Part shown: positions 15,531 to 23,619 of the stretch, one piece after another | Layout: every line of letters starts with the position of its first letter | Numbering within the stretch: the stretch's first letter is position 1 | DNA from: a bacterium HR15 | GTDB taxonomy: Bacteria; Armatimonadota; Fimbriimonadia; Fimbriimonadales; GBS-DC | Reading direction: 5' to 3' | DNA: 38,836 nt | NCBI GenBank assembly: GCA_002898555.1 | Contig: BEHR01000032.1 | Span: 1 to 38,836, forward strand | Program-made: the position numbers and the translations under genes | Notes under the pieces: model-generated | What the model was told of the DNA's origin: nothing | The model's database searches: none | What the model saw: the letters and a program-made list of their open reading frames with translations, nothing else

Positions 15531-16964
15531 TCACAGCAAGCGCGTACAGACCTGCCCGACCCACTGCGCGAAGGGTGGGATGAGTTCCTCCAAGTGGGCT
15601 TCTTGGGCTTCAGGGGATAGCTGGAGGTAGGCTTCAAGTCGCTCTTGCCATCCGAGCAGCTCGGTTGGATCCGCTTTGGGCTGCAGCATCTTTAGTAGCA
15701 GGCGATGCGCCTGCTTGCGCTGCATCACTTCCAGCGCATCCAGCATCTGGCGGTGGCTGCCACCTTCCCAGATGGGTAGCACCATCGCCTCGCGAAGCAG
15801 TCGCTCGGCCGGGAACTCGCTCAACACACCCAGACCGCCATGCACCTCCATACACCACTTCGCCCCTTGCACTGCCAGTTCCGCTGTCCAATATTTTGCC
15901 AGATGCGTGAGCAGCCGAAAGAGGTGGTAGCGTGGGCTGTAAGGTGGGGTTTCCTGCCACACCTCCTGCAACAGGCGCACGGCTGTCCAAGTAAGTGCGA
16001 AGGCACCCTGGAGCCGTTGGCGCCACCTCTCAAACTGCCGATGCATCAGCGGCTGCTCGATGAGGGGTTTGCCAAAGGCGATCCGATGACGGGCGAACTG
16101 TTCCGCCTCGGCGAGGGCGCGCTGTAGGAGCGCGACACTGCCGATGCTGTTGGCAACACGCGAGATGTTCAACACTTCCAGGATTAAATAGACGCCTATC
16201 TCGGCGCTGCCCATGAGGTAGGCTTCGCTGTCGATGAACTCCACCTCACCGGTGGGCACGGAGCGTGTGCCGATTTTATCTTTGATGCGGCGGATAAAGT
16301 AGTTCAGTGTGCCGTCCTCGCGCCAGCGAGGCACGAGAAAGAGGGCAAGCCCACGAATGCCCTCGGGGGCGCCTTGCGGGCGCGCTGCCACGACCGCGAG
16401 TTCCGCGCCGATATTACTGCAAAAGTATTTCTCGCCGCGTAGCCGATAGCGATCGCCCTCAGGGATAGCCACGGTGCGCACATTGGCGCCGAGGTCGGAG
16501 CCACCACCTATCTCGGTCATCCATGTCGCCCCTTGCCAAACCGTCTCATCTCGCTTCAAAAGCGGAGCCAGATAGCGCTCCTTCAGCAGGGGATTGCCAT
16601 ATTTGGCGAGGGGAACAGCCGTCGCAAGGCTTACCGTGTGCGGGCAGTATAAGCCCGGGTCATAAAACGAGGTGAGATAGCCCAGCGCGAAGCTGGTAAG
16701 CCAGTCGCCCTCCTCCAGCACTCGCCACACGATGCCATGCTGATACGCCTGCAGCACCAGTTCACGATAGCCTGCGGGCATCACGATTTCGTCGATGCGC
16801 TCGCCCTGCCGATTGTACATACGCAGCCAGGGCGTGCCTGCACGGTCTACCGTGTCTGACAGGGCACTCCCTGTCGTCTCCCACCACGCATAATAGTTGC
16901 GTAGCGTGTCCGCGCAGGGCAACTTGCCCAGCTGCATCTCCAGAAAGGCAATGGGATGGTTCAT
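15531..16964 (-). CDS. AidB-like acyl-CoA dehydrogenase family protein
   Basis: 477 residues. The blocks WMTEIGGGSDLGAN (FAD/substrate region), RRIKDKIGTRSVPTGEVEF and RVANSIGSVALLQRAL match the acyl-CoA dehydrogenase superfamily, closest to the AidB-like branch. The substrate is unknown. AidB-type proteins include DNA-associated members as well as true dehydrogenases, so the reaction is not certain. The ATG overlaps the stop of the upstream amidotransferase gene (ATGA at 16961-16964), so the two are translationally coupled. No other beta-oxidation genes are near. Confidence 0.85.
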   Translation of the reverse strand: MNHPIAFLEMQLGKLPCADTLRNYYAWWETTGSALSDTVDRAGTPWLRMYNRQGERIDEIVMPAGYRELVLQAYQHGIVWRVLEEGDWLTSFALGYLTSFYDPGLYCPHTVSLATAVPLAKYGNPLLKERYLAPLLKRDETVWQGATWMTEIGGGSDLGANVRTVAIPEGDRYRLRGEKYFCSNIGAELAVVAARPQGAPEGIRGLALFLVPRWREDGTLNYFIRRIKDKIGTRSVPTGEVEFIDSEAYLMGSAEIGVYLILEVLNISRVANSIGSVALLQRALAEAEQFARHRIAFGKPLIEQPLMHRQFERWRQRLQGAFALTWTAVRLLQEVWQETPPYSPRYHLFRLLTHLAKYWTAELAVQGAKWCMEVHGGLGVLSEFPAERLLREAMVLPIWEGGSHRQMLDALEVMQRKQAHRLLLKMLQPKADPTELLGWQERLEAYLQLSPEAQEAHLEELIPPFAQWVGQVCTRLL

Positions 16965-17707
16965 CCTCTTCGCTCTATGGACGAGGCATGCAACGCTGCC
17001 TGCACGAAGGCTTCAAAGAGAGCGCGCGTGGCAGGCGCATTGGGGTCGCGCTCTGGATGCCACTGGACCCCGATGAAGAAAGGAAGTTCAGGGTCCTCGA
17101 TGCCCTCGATCACGCCATCGGGCGAATAGGCCACGATGCGCAACCCTCTGCCTACCTCGCGCACCGCCTGATGATGTGCGCTCACAATTTCAAACTGCTC
17201 CTGCCCAATAAAGGCATGAAGAGTCGTACCGCATTTTAGTTGCACGAAGTGGCGCGGATGCTCCTGTTCATTTGGCTCGCGTCTATGTCGGAGCTTTACG
17301 AAGGGCAAGTCGGGCAGGTGCTGATAGAGCGTACCGCCCCGCCAGACATTAAGCAGTTGTGCCCCGTAGCAGATGCCAAGTATCGGCTTGCGTCGCGCTT
17401 CAAACGCCTTCAGCAACGCTCGTTCCATCTCGAATCGGGGACGCGCCACGATGCGAACGGTTGGATGAGGCTCCTCGCCAAACTCACGCGGGTCAATATC
17501 CGCGCCCCCCGGGATAAGTAGCCCGTCCAACGATTCTGCCAGCGCGTCTGCATCGGCATCGGTGGGGATTAACACAGGCACTCCACCCGCGCGACTGACC
17601 GCCCGCGCATAGGCGTCGTCCATTTGCAGCTCGCCGAAGCCGTTCTCCTCTGCACGCCAGTTGCAACTGATGCCAATCAGCGGTTTGCGTGAACTTACGA
17701 GCGTCAT
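16961..17707 (-). CDS. Class I glutamine amidotransferase, peptidase C26 (gamma-glutamyl-gamma-aminobutyrate hydrolase-like)
   Basis: 248 residues. The catalytic triad is visible: Cys113 in GICYGAQ, and His217 and Glu219 in QWHPERD. The PuuD-like family cleaves gamma-glutamyl amides such as gamma-Glu-GABA. Without other putrescine-pathway genes nearby the substrate is open. A longer reading frame starts at 17824, but its extra 39 residues come from a palindromic repeat (17772-17820), so the ATG at 17707 (start of MTLVSSRKPLIGISCNW) is preferred. A TATTAT box sits 9 nt upstream. Confidence 0.88.
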   Translation of the reverse strand: MTLVSSRKPLIGISCNWRAEENGFGELQMDDAYARAVSRAGGVPVLIPTDADADALAESLDGLLIPGGADIDPREFGEEPHPTVRIVARPRFEMERALLKAFEARRKPILGICYGAQLLNVWRGGTLYQHLPDLPFVKLRHRREPNEQEHPRHFVQLKCGTTLHAFIGQEQFEIVSAHHQAVREVGRGLRIVAYSPDGVIEGIEDPELPFFIGVQWHPERDPNAPATRALFEAFVQAALHASSIERRG

Positions 17708-17716
17708 TCCAGCTTT

Positions 17717-17722
17717 ATAATA
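17717..17722 (-). promoter_or_regulatory. -10 box of the amidotransferase operon
   Basis: On the minus strand GGGTATTAT lies 9 nt before the ATG at 17707, implying a leader of only a few nucleotides or none. Confidence 0.45.
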
Positions 17723-17771
17723 CCCTCTGCAGGGCTGTGAAGGACGAAGACGGGTCAGTTCTTGGGTAGAC

Positions 17772-17820
17772 AAAATTTTCTTTTCCAGAGGTACTCTGCA
17801 GAGTCGGAAAAGCAAATTTT
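17772..17820. repeat. Palindromic element, flavour B
   Basis: AAAATTTTCTTTTCC (17772-17786) pairs with GGAAAAGCAAATTTT (17806-17820) with one mismatch. The loop contains GGTACTC and GAGTC, the apex motif of the family in reverse orientation. It lies between the divergent transcripts' ends upstream of the amidotransferase promoter. Confidence 0.85.
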
Positions 17821-17966
17821 GCACATAGGTCTGCCCCTACACGCCAGGAGGCTCGCCTTCCACGCCCCTCGCCCTCTGGGAGAGGGGCTGGAGGTGAGGG
17901 TACGGGGCAGGCACGCAGGTCTGCCCCTACACGCCAGGAGGCTCGCCTTCCAGGAGTTCCGCAGCC
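17821..17966. repeat. Direct repeat pair of an interspersed GC-rich family
   Basis: Two identical 36-bp copies at 17827-17862 and 17917-17952 (each contains CTACACGCCAGGAGGCTCG). Between them is a CCCTC...GAGGG hairpin of the kind widespread between bacterial genes. A diverged copy in reverse orientation lies at 32351-32378. No gene is seen in 17821-17966. Confidence 0.8.
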
Positions 17967-18458
17967 CTACGGGTTCCAGCGGCTGAAGACTCGGTCGCGA
18001 TTCTTGACCTGATCGTGGCAACTCTGACACTGTCCCACTGGGTCTTTCACAATCGCCTTACCCGAAGCATCCCAAGCTTGCCAGCCCCAGCCGCCTGACT
18101 TCGCGTACCGCTTGCTATCTTTGACCATCAGCGCGGTCACCTTCTTTTTGCCTGCAACATACATGCCGTTCTCGTCTTTCGCCTCGTACAACACGAAGAC
18201 GATTTGGCTGCCGTCGGGGAATTTGTTCGCGTTCTTGCGGTATGCTTCCGCCGCAACGCGATTCGCGTAGATGTGATGCACGCCGCCAAATGCACCGAAC
18301 AGCGGGTGCTCCTTACTGTAGATGACGCCTGTGGTGATATGCGTCCAGTTGCGCCAACCAGCAGGCAATCGCTGAGGTGTGGGTGCTTTGCTCTGTCCCG
18401 CGATTGCCGCGATGCTCAATAACATCAGCAATCCTGTCCCAATCAAAAAGATTCGCAT
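17967..18458 (-). CDS. Exported cytochrome P460-like haem protein
   Basis: 163 residues from the ATG at 18458, which has GGAGG 8 nt upstream. A GTG at 18467 lies within that ribosome binding site and is rejected. A signal peptide (MRIFLIGTGLLMLLSIAAIAGQ) precedes a P460-type beta domain (WRNWTHITTGVIYSKEHPLFGAFGGVHHIYAN). The haem-binding CQSCH motif is near the end (Cys144, Cys147, His148). P460 proteins oxidise hydroxylamine or related nitrogen compounds or detoxify nitric oxide in the periplasm. No ammonia-oxidation genes are nearby, so the role here is unknown. Confidence 0.8.
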   Translation of the reverse strand: MRIFLIGTGLLMLLSIAAIAGQSKAPTPQRLPAGWRNWTHITTGVIYSKEHPLFGAFGGVHHIYANRVAAEAYRKNANKFPDGSQIVFVLYEAKDENGMYVAGKKKVTALMVKDSKRYAKSGGWGWQAWDASGKAIVKDPVGQCQSCHDQVKNRDRVFSRWNP

Positions 18459-18628
18459 AGCGTCCACCTCCTTCTCTATTGTTTACCTGATAGGCGTGTC
18501 CGATGTCAAGAGGTTTCCACAAAGTAAACTACTCACTTTTTGGGAAGTTTTGGGTGATAGGCGCACAAAAAGCGATTTTTGAACTTTTCGCGCGCCCAAA
18601 GCGTCTAACTCTCTGGAGGTGTCTCTCT

Positions 18629-20578
18629 ATGCGATTGGGCAGATGGGCAGGGGTACTTGGCATGGTTGCGCTCTGCGCGATGCTGAACGCGCAGACAGTT
18701 GACCTGAAGCAGGATGAACGACTGCAGAAACCAATTACGGTGCGCGAACCGTTGATTCCGCTGAAGCAGCTGCTTGCTCAAATCAGCAAGGAACTTGGCG
18801 TAAGCCTCTCTGTGACCTCCGACATTGCTGCGGATAAGGTATGTGTCTTGGTGCGCGAGCGACCGGCGTATGAGGTGCTGCAACGGCTTGCCGACACGCT
18901 TCGGTATGAGTGGCAGGCTTCGGAGGCGACAGGTGGCTATCGCCTCTATCAGCCGCTTATGGAGCGGACACGCGAGCAGCAGTTGCGTCAGGCGTTGCTG
19001 CAGGCGCGTCGTCAGACCGTGGAGCGTGCCCTACGCGTGTTAATCGAACTGGCGCGTCGCGTCCGCTGGGAGGAGCTGACCCGCTTGGGGGAACAGGGGT
19101 CAGAGCGACTTTCGCCAGAGCAAGCCCGATTGCTGCCGCGCCTCTACAATATGGGTATTTACGCCGCGGCGCGCGTGATGGGCGATTTTCGTGCCGCCGA
19201 GTGGCAACGCTTCTGGCAAGGCGAGACGCTGGTCTTTTCATCCGCGCCCCGCACTGGTGAACTCCCCCTTGCAGCCGAGATAAGCCAGTTGATTTTGGAG
19301 GGTCGTCCCAATCTATGGATGCGTTCCAAAGCGGAGTCTGTACGGGGCGACGCACGCGAAACGGTCGTCCGGTTGCGACTGCGTTGGGATAACTGGCGCG
19401 GTGAAATGACCGTCCTAACCGAACGCCAAACGAATACTTCAGCACAACGCACCCCGCAAGGGTCTGCCCTCATCCCCATAGGGATCGCTACCACGATGGG
19501 ATCGCTGTCCGCACGCGACCTGATGGACAGGGCACGCTCGCAGGAGCAGTCCACTACCTTGCTGGACGACCACCCACTCAACAAGGTATGGCGCGAATGG
19601 GCTAATGTGTCGGACCGCCTCACACCCTCACGCCCAACGACTACCAGATCCGAACGAATTGTGCTGCCGGATTATCTCCAGCGTAGCCCCCTTGCCGCAT
19701 TGGTGGAGATTGCCACACGCTATGGGTTGGACCTCTATGCCGATGCGTACCGTCTGGAACTGTTCCCTGAGATGTTGCCTGCCACGCGCACGCTCCTGTT
19801 GAACAGGACGCTGCCTACGGATTGGTCGGAGATACGGGCGATGTTCTGGCTGCGTCAGGAAGGCGACGCGCTGATGGCACGACACAAGGACTACTTCTGG
19901 CTGCGCCCAAGCGAGATACCCGAGGAGAGCCTCCGCCCGCTGGAAGTGAAAAAAGCGTCCTCCTCGAAGCAAGGAGAACAGCCAAGCACCCCCATCACGC
20001 TGGACGACTGGGCGCGATTCGCCGATTCGCTCAACGAGTTGCAGATCGAGCGACTGATAGGGCTACCGTTGGTCTCGAACAGTTATGTGCGCACATCCAG
20101 TACGCTGAACCTGCGTTCGGTGGCAACCGCTATTCCTGCGCTGCGCTTCTGGGCAACTCTAACCCCTCAACAGAAGCAGGTCGCCCTATCAGGTGAACCG
20201 TTGTTCCTGCGCCGCCTGAGCCTTGGGCAACAGCAACGGTTCCAGCAAGCCCTCTATGCATCCACAAGCCGAGCTCTCCATGCAGGAACCACCTCCGTCG
20301 CCCTCGAAGCGGTCACACCGCAGATCCTCTCGCTGTACGAATCGGGCATGGGAACCGCTCCTGAAGTGATGGAGCCGCACTTCAGGCTGGTGCATGGACG
20401 CCAGCAGATGGTGATGGAGACATCCGATAACGCCGCCACTGAAACTAAGTCGCTCCAAATCCTTTTGACACAACCCTCCGAATCGGCGGAGTCTGAGCGC
20501 AGTTCCAATTTCTACCTTTTCAGGTTTGTCCTGGAGAATCTCACACGCGAATATCCGTTCTCGCCCGACAATCCATAG
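18629..20578 (+). CDS. Secreted STN-domain protein of unknown function
   Basis: 649 residues from the ATG at 18629, with GGAGG about 10 nt upstream. An in-frame ATG at 18503 would add 42 residues ahead of a clear signal peptide (MRLGRWAGVLGMVALCAMLNAQ) and is rejected. Residues of about 30-105 (TVREPLIPLKQLLAQISKELGVSLSV...EVLQRLADTLRYEW) resemble the STN domain of secretins and TonB receptors. The remaining 540 residues contain several similar alpha/beta segments (for example 350-460, again with SPLAALVEIATRYGLDLYADAYRLEL), perhaps a second STN-like module. No beta-barrel or secretin ring domain is recognisable, so it is not itself a secretin. Confidence 0.6.
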   Translation: MRLGRWAGVLGMVALCAMLNAQTVDLKQDERLQKPITVREPLIPLKQLLAQISKELGVSLSVTSDIAADKVCVLVRERPAYEVLQRLADTLRYEWQASEATGGYRLYQPLMERTREQQLRQALLQARRQTVERALRVLIELARRVRWEELTRLGEQGSERLSPEQARLLPRLYNMGIYAAARVMGDFRAAEWQRFWQGETLVFSSAPRTGELPLAAEISQLILEGRPNLWMRSKAESVRGDARETVVRLRLRWDNWRGEMTVLTERQTNTSAQRTPQGSALIPIGIATTMGSLSARDLMDRARSQEQSTTLLDDHPLNKVWREWANVSDRLTPSRPTTTRSERIVLPDYLQRSPLAALVEIATRYGLDLYADAYRLELFPEMLPATRTLLLNRTLPTDWSEIRAMFWLRQEGDALMARHKDYFWLRPSEIPEESLRPLEVKKASSSKQGEQPSTPITLDDWARFADSLNELQIERLIGLPLVSNSYVRTSSTLNLRSVATAIPALRFWATLTPQQKQVALSGEPLFLRRLSLGQQQRFQQALYASTSRALHAGTTSVALEAVTPQILSLYESGMGTAPEVMEPHFRLVHGRQQMVMETSDNAATETKSLQILLTQPSESAESERSSNFYLFRFVLENLTREYPFSPDNP

Positions 20579-20603
20579 AGGATGCGCTGAGTGAAGGAGC
20601 AGG

Positions 20604-20609
20604 TATAAT
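20604..20609 (+). promoter_or_regulatory. Leaderless-type -10 box of accB-hom
   Basis: AGGTATAAT followed by 6 nt and the GTG start of accB at 20616. The nearest GGAG is 16 nt from the GTG and would be upstream of the transcript start, so Shine-Dalgarno initiation is unlikely. Confidence 0.6.
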
Positions 20610-20615
20610 AGGCGC

Positions 20616-21059
20616 GTGCAGCTTCCGATTGAGCTGGTGGAGCGGTGCTTGGAGCTGATGGAGCGTCATCAGCTGCAAGAGTTAAGCGTGGAGTTGGGCG
20701 ACCTCAGCATCCATCTGGAGCGGTTCCTAACCCCTGCTCCTATTGCCTCTCACGCAGCGCGAGAAAGGGAGCAAACGGGTGAGGGATTCCTCAGCGAGAG
20801 TGTGGAGCAACCCTCTTTCATCCCCGTCGATGCGCCGATGACGGGCATGTTCTATCGGGGACCGTCACCCAACGAGCCGCCCTATGTGGAAGAGGGTGAC
20901 CTGGTCTACGAGGGACAAATCATCGGCTTGATCGAGGCGATGAAGGTGTTCAACGAAATCCCCGCACCCGCCACAGGCGTCGTCCGCCGCATTCTGGCGC
21001 AGAACGCCTCGCTGGTGCAGCAGGGCGAAATCCTGATGCTGCTGGAGCCACCCGAATGA
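20616..21059 (+). CDS. accB: Biotin carboxyl carrier protein of acetyl-CoA carboxylase
   Basis: 147 residues. It carries the carboxybiotin between biotin carboxylase and carboxyltransferase at the start of fatty acid synthesis. The C-terminal biotinyl domain has the biotinylation motif EAMKVFNE with Lys110 as acceptor. The N-terminal part is the usual helical region and flexible linker. The GTG start is supported by the -10 box 6 nt upstream. The stop overlaps the hom ATG (ATGA at 21056-21059). accC is not adjacent, which is unusual. Confidence 0.93.
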   Translation: MQLPIELVERCLELMERHQLQELSVELGDLSIHLERFLTPAPIASHAAREREQTGEGFLSESVEQPSFIPVDAPMTGMFYRGPSPNEPPYVEEGDLVYEGQIIGLIEAMKVFNEIPAPATGVVRRILAQNASLVQQGEILMLLEPPE

Positions 21060-22348
21060 GAACGATACGAATTGCACTGCTGGGCGCGGGCACGGTGGGC
21101 GGAGGCGTGTTGAGCCTCTTGCGGGAGAATGCCGAGCTGCTTCAGGTGCAAACGGATTGCCGTTTCGAAGTGCGTCATGTGGTGGTGCGCGACCCGGCGA
21201 AGCCCCGTGCGGTGCCTGTGCCCCCCGAACTTATCACCACCGATGCCGAAAATGCCGTCCGTGACCCAGAGGTAGACATCGTGATCGAGGTGATGGGGGG
21301 GTTGGAGCCGCCCCACAGCCTCATTCGCCACGCGCTGCAAGCAGGCAAAAGCGTTATCACCGCGAACAAGATGGTGATGGCGATCGCAGGCGATGAACTC
21401 ATCCGCCTTGCGACGACCCACCGTGCCGATTTACTGTACGAGGCGAGCGTGGCGGGCAGCCTGCCGATCCTGACCCTCTTGCAGGGCGCACTCGCGGGCA
21501 ATCGCATCGAACGCGCCGTCGGCATCGTGAATAGCACCACCAACTTCATTCTCACCCGCATGGAACAGGCGCTCGCGATGGGGGTCGCTGCAGAGCAAGC
21601 CTATTCAGAAGCACTTGCACAAGCCCAATCGCTGGGCTATGCCGAAGCCGACCCCAGCAGCGATGTGGAAGGCTACGACGCGCAGTATAAGATGGCGATA
21701 CTGGCACGGCTGGCGTTCCTGCAGTATGTGCCCCTCGAAAGCGTCTATCGGGAGGGCATCGCGCACCTGAGCGGGCGCGATCTGGTATGGGCACGTCGAC
21801 TCGGCTATGGCATCAAGCTTATCGGCACCGCGGAGCGACTGTCCGATGGACGGCTGAATGTGCGCGTGCATCCCACCCTGTTGCCGTTGGAACATCCGCT
21901 CTATGGGCTAAGGGACGCCAACAGCGGCATCTGGCTGCAGGGCAACGGCTTTCGTGAACTCTTTCTGCATGGCTTTGCCGCGGGCGCGCGTCCGACTGCC
22001 AGCGCGATCTTGGGTGACCTGATTCTCGCTGCACGGAACTTGCGAATGGGTATCGCGGGCACAACACCGCAGCCAAGTCTGCAGCCGGGCGAGACCGCCC
22101 CCATCGAGGCGATTTCGTTCCGCTACTATGTGCGGACGGTAGGCACGAGCGAAGAGCCGCTCAAAGCGGTCCGCGAAGCACTTGCCGAGTGGCTGCCTGA
22201 ATGCCAACCTGTGGAGCAGATACCGGAGGGCTATGAACAGGTCTGTCTGACCGCGCTGGCGCCCGAGTCGCTCTTTCAAGCGCATCTCGCGCCGCTACGC
22301 CAGCACCCCGACATCCGCCAGCTGCAAGTGATTCGCTTCCTTTCGTAG
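21056..22348 (+). CDS. hom: Homoserine dehydrogenase
   Basis: 430 residues. It reduces aspartate semialdehyde to homoserine, the branch to threonine and methionine. The N-terminal nucleotide-binding motif is GAGTVGGGV (10-18). The catalytic core includes ITANKMVMA, EASVAGSLPIL and GIVNSTTNFILTRM. The C-terminal 80 residues (YYVRTVGTSEEPLKAVREAL) are an ACT regulatory domain, so feedback by threonine is likely. Its stop codon TAG forms part of an interspersed repeat. The homoserine branch links functionally to the cystathionine gene at 28283-29422. Confidence 0.95.
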   Translation: MRTIRIALLGAGTVGGGVLSLLRENAELLQVQTDCRFEVRHVVVRDPAKPRAVPVPPELITTDAENAVRDPEVDIVIEVMGGLEPPHSLIRHALQAGKSVITANKMVMAIAGDELIRLATTHRADLLYEASVAGSLPILTLLQGALAGNRIERAVGIVNSTTNFILTRMEQALAMGVAAEQAYSEALAQAQSLGYAEADPSSDVEGYDAQYKMAILARLAFLQYVPLESVYREGIAHLSGRDLVWARRLGYGIKLIGTAERLSDGRLNVRVHPTLLPLEHPLYGLRDANSGIWLQGNGFRELFLHGFAAGARPTASAILGDLILAARNLRMGIAGTTPQPSLQPGETAPIEAISFRYYVRTVGTSEEPLKAVREALAEWLPECQPVEQIPEGYEQVCLTALAPESLFQAHLAPLRQHPDIRQLQVIRFLS

Positions 22349-22372
22349 CGAGTGGTGAGCAGGGAGTTAGCG
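22345..22372. repeat. Interspersed GAGTGG-type repeat at the hom stop codon
   Basis: TAGCGAGTGGTGAGCAGGGA followed by GTTAGCG matches the repeat within the PBP2 gene. The hom stop codon TAG is its first triplet. Confidence 0.5.
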
Positions 22373-22403
22373 GACGCGCCTTCTGTCGTGTAGGGGCAGA
22401 GAG

Positions 22404-22409
22404 TATAGT
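22404..22409 (+). promoter_or_regulatory. -10 box of scpB
   Basis: TATAGT 24 nt before the scpB ATG. An AGGGGAG ribosome binding site lies in the short leader (about 22420-22426). Confidence 0.5.
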
Positions 22410-22433
22410 TAGAACAACAGGGGAGCCGCATCA

Positions 22434-22946
22434 ATGGAGCTGAGTGATATTTTGCATGCCTTGCTCTTTGTGGCGGATGCGCCCTTGACAGTGGAGACAC
22501 TGAGCGAGGTGGTGGGTGAATCGCCTGACGCGGTGGAGCGTGCCCTGCAAACGCTGGAGCAGGAACTCACTGGGCGCGGTCCGATCCAGCTCTTGCGGAT
22601 CGCGGGCGGCTATCAGCTCGCAACGAAACCTGAATATGCGCCCTACATCACACGGTTGTTGAACCCACCCCCAAAACGCCTTTCGCGTGCTGCGCTGGAG
22701 GTGCTGTCCATTGTGGCGTATGAGCAGCCTGTCACACAAGCGCAAATCGATGCCCTGCGTGGCGTCGATAGCAGCCACACGGTGCGCCAGCTGCTTGCAC
22801 GGGGACTTATTGAGGAAGTAGGACGCAAGGATGCGCCGGGCAAACCAATTCTATACGGCACAACTGCTCAGTTTCTGCACTATTTTGGCTTGAACAGCCT
22901 CGATGAGTTGCCTGAACAGCCAGAGGATGGCTTAGCCCAGTCGTAA
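22434..22946 (+). CDS. scpB: Segregation and condensation protein B
   Basis: 170 residues with tandem winged-helix folds, the kleisin-associated subunit of the Smc-ScpAB complex that compacts and segregates chromosomes. Recognisable blocks are [51 protein letters not shown] and [20 protein letters not shown]. scpA is not next to it. The last 15 bp overlap the convergent trpG/pabA gene. Confidence 0.95.
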   Translation: MELSDILHALLFVADAPLTVETLSEVVGESPDAVERALQTLEQELTGRGPIQLLRIAGGYQLATKPEYAPYITRLLNPPPKRLSRAALEVLSIVAYEQPVTQAQIDALRGVDSSHTVRQLLARGLIEEVGRKDAPGKPILYGTTAQFLHYFGLNSLDELPEQPEDGLAQS

Positions 22947-23501
22947 AAAGTTTTTCAAAAGTTCCAGTCCTGCCTCGCTCAGGATCGATTCGGGGTGGAA
23001 CTGTACCCCTTCGATGGGGTACTGCTTATGGCGCACTCCCATGATTTCCCCCTCGTCGGTCTCGGCAGTTATTTCCAGCTCAGCGGGCAGCGTGTCGCGA
23101 CGAATGACCAGGGAATGGTAGCGAATGACGCGCATCGGGTTCGGTAGCCCGTGAAACACGCCTTGTCCATCGTGGCGAATCAGCGAGGTTTTGCCATGCA
23201 TCGGGCGCAAAGCGCGCACAATCTCGCCCCCAAACGCCGCCCCTATCGCTTGATGCCCCAAACAGACACCCAGCAAAGGAATCTGTCCTGCCACCGCGCG
23301 GACAAGTGGGACGCAGATGCCCGCCTCATTCGGGGTGCAAGGGCCAGGCGAAAGCACGATGCGATCGGGCGCGAGGCGAAACGCATCCTCCACGCTCAGC
23401 GCGTCGTTGCGCACTACATGGACTTCCGCGCCCAGCTCACCCAGATACTGCACCAGATTATAAGTGAAGCTGTCGTAGTTGTCAATCACCAACACCCGCA
23501 T
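22932..23501 (-). CDS. trpG: Glutamine amidotransferase subunit of anthranilate/aminodeoxychorismate synthase
   Basis: 189 residues. The triad is Cys80 in LLGVCLGHQ and His169/Glu171 in FHPES. It starts [20 protein letters not shown], the canonical TrpG/PabA beginning. It supplies ammonia from glutamine to TrpE or PabB. Neither partner is in the window, so trpG and pabA cannot be told apart, and one protein may serve both. TACACT preceded by GG lies 9 nt before the ATG. Confidence 0.92.
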   Translation of the reverse strand: MRVLVIDNYDSFTYNLVQYLGELGAEVHVVRNDALSVEDAFRLAPDRIVLSPGPCTPNEAGICVPLVRAVAGQIPLLGVCLGHQAIGAAFGGEIVRALRPMHGKTSLIRHDGQGVFHGLPNPMRVIRYHSLVIRRDTLPAELEITAETDEGEIMGVRHKQYPIEGVQFHPESILSEAGLELLKNFLRLG

Positions 23502-23619
23502 ATGCCTCAGAGTGTACCCTGTTCCGTCGCGTGCAAATTTTCAGATGCCCAAAACGGGTACACTTGAGAGAAAGGCGCGCTCTCTGCCGAAAATTTCAAA
23601 GGGTTGGTAGGCGGTCATC
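23502..23619. promoter_or_regulatory. Divergent promoter region of trpG/pabA and UDP-glucose dehydrogenase
   Basis: Both sides carry a GGGTACACT box, on the minus strand at 23511-23516 for the amidotransferase and on the plus strand near 23560 for the dehydrogenase. The dehydrogenase leader would be about 45 nt, with only a weak purine stretch before its ATG. Confidence 0.4.

Noticed and set aside
17705-17824. N-terminal extension of the amidotransferase through the repeat
   Set aside because: The extra residues come from a palindromic repeat and are absent from the family. A promoter-like box precedes the internal ATG.
19085-19110. Palindromic-repeat-like stretch GGGGAACAGGGGTCAGAG inside the STN-domain gene
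   Set aside because: Only a short apex-like match with no arms. It may be chance.
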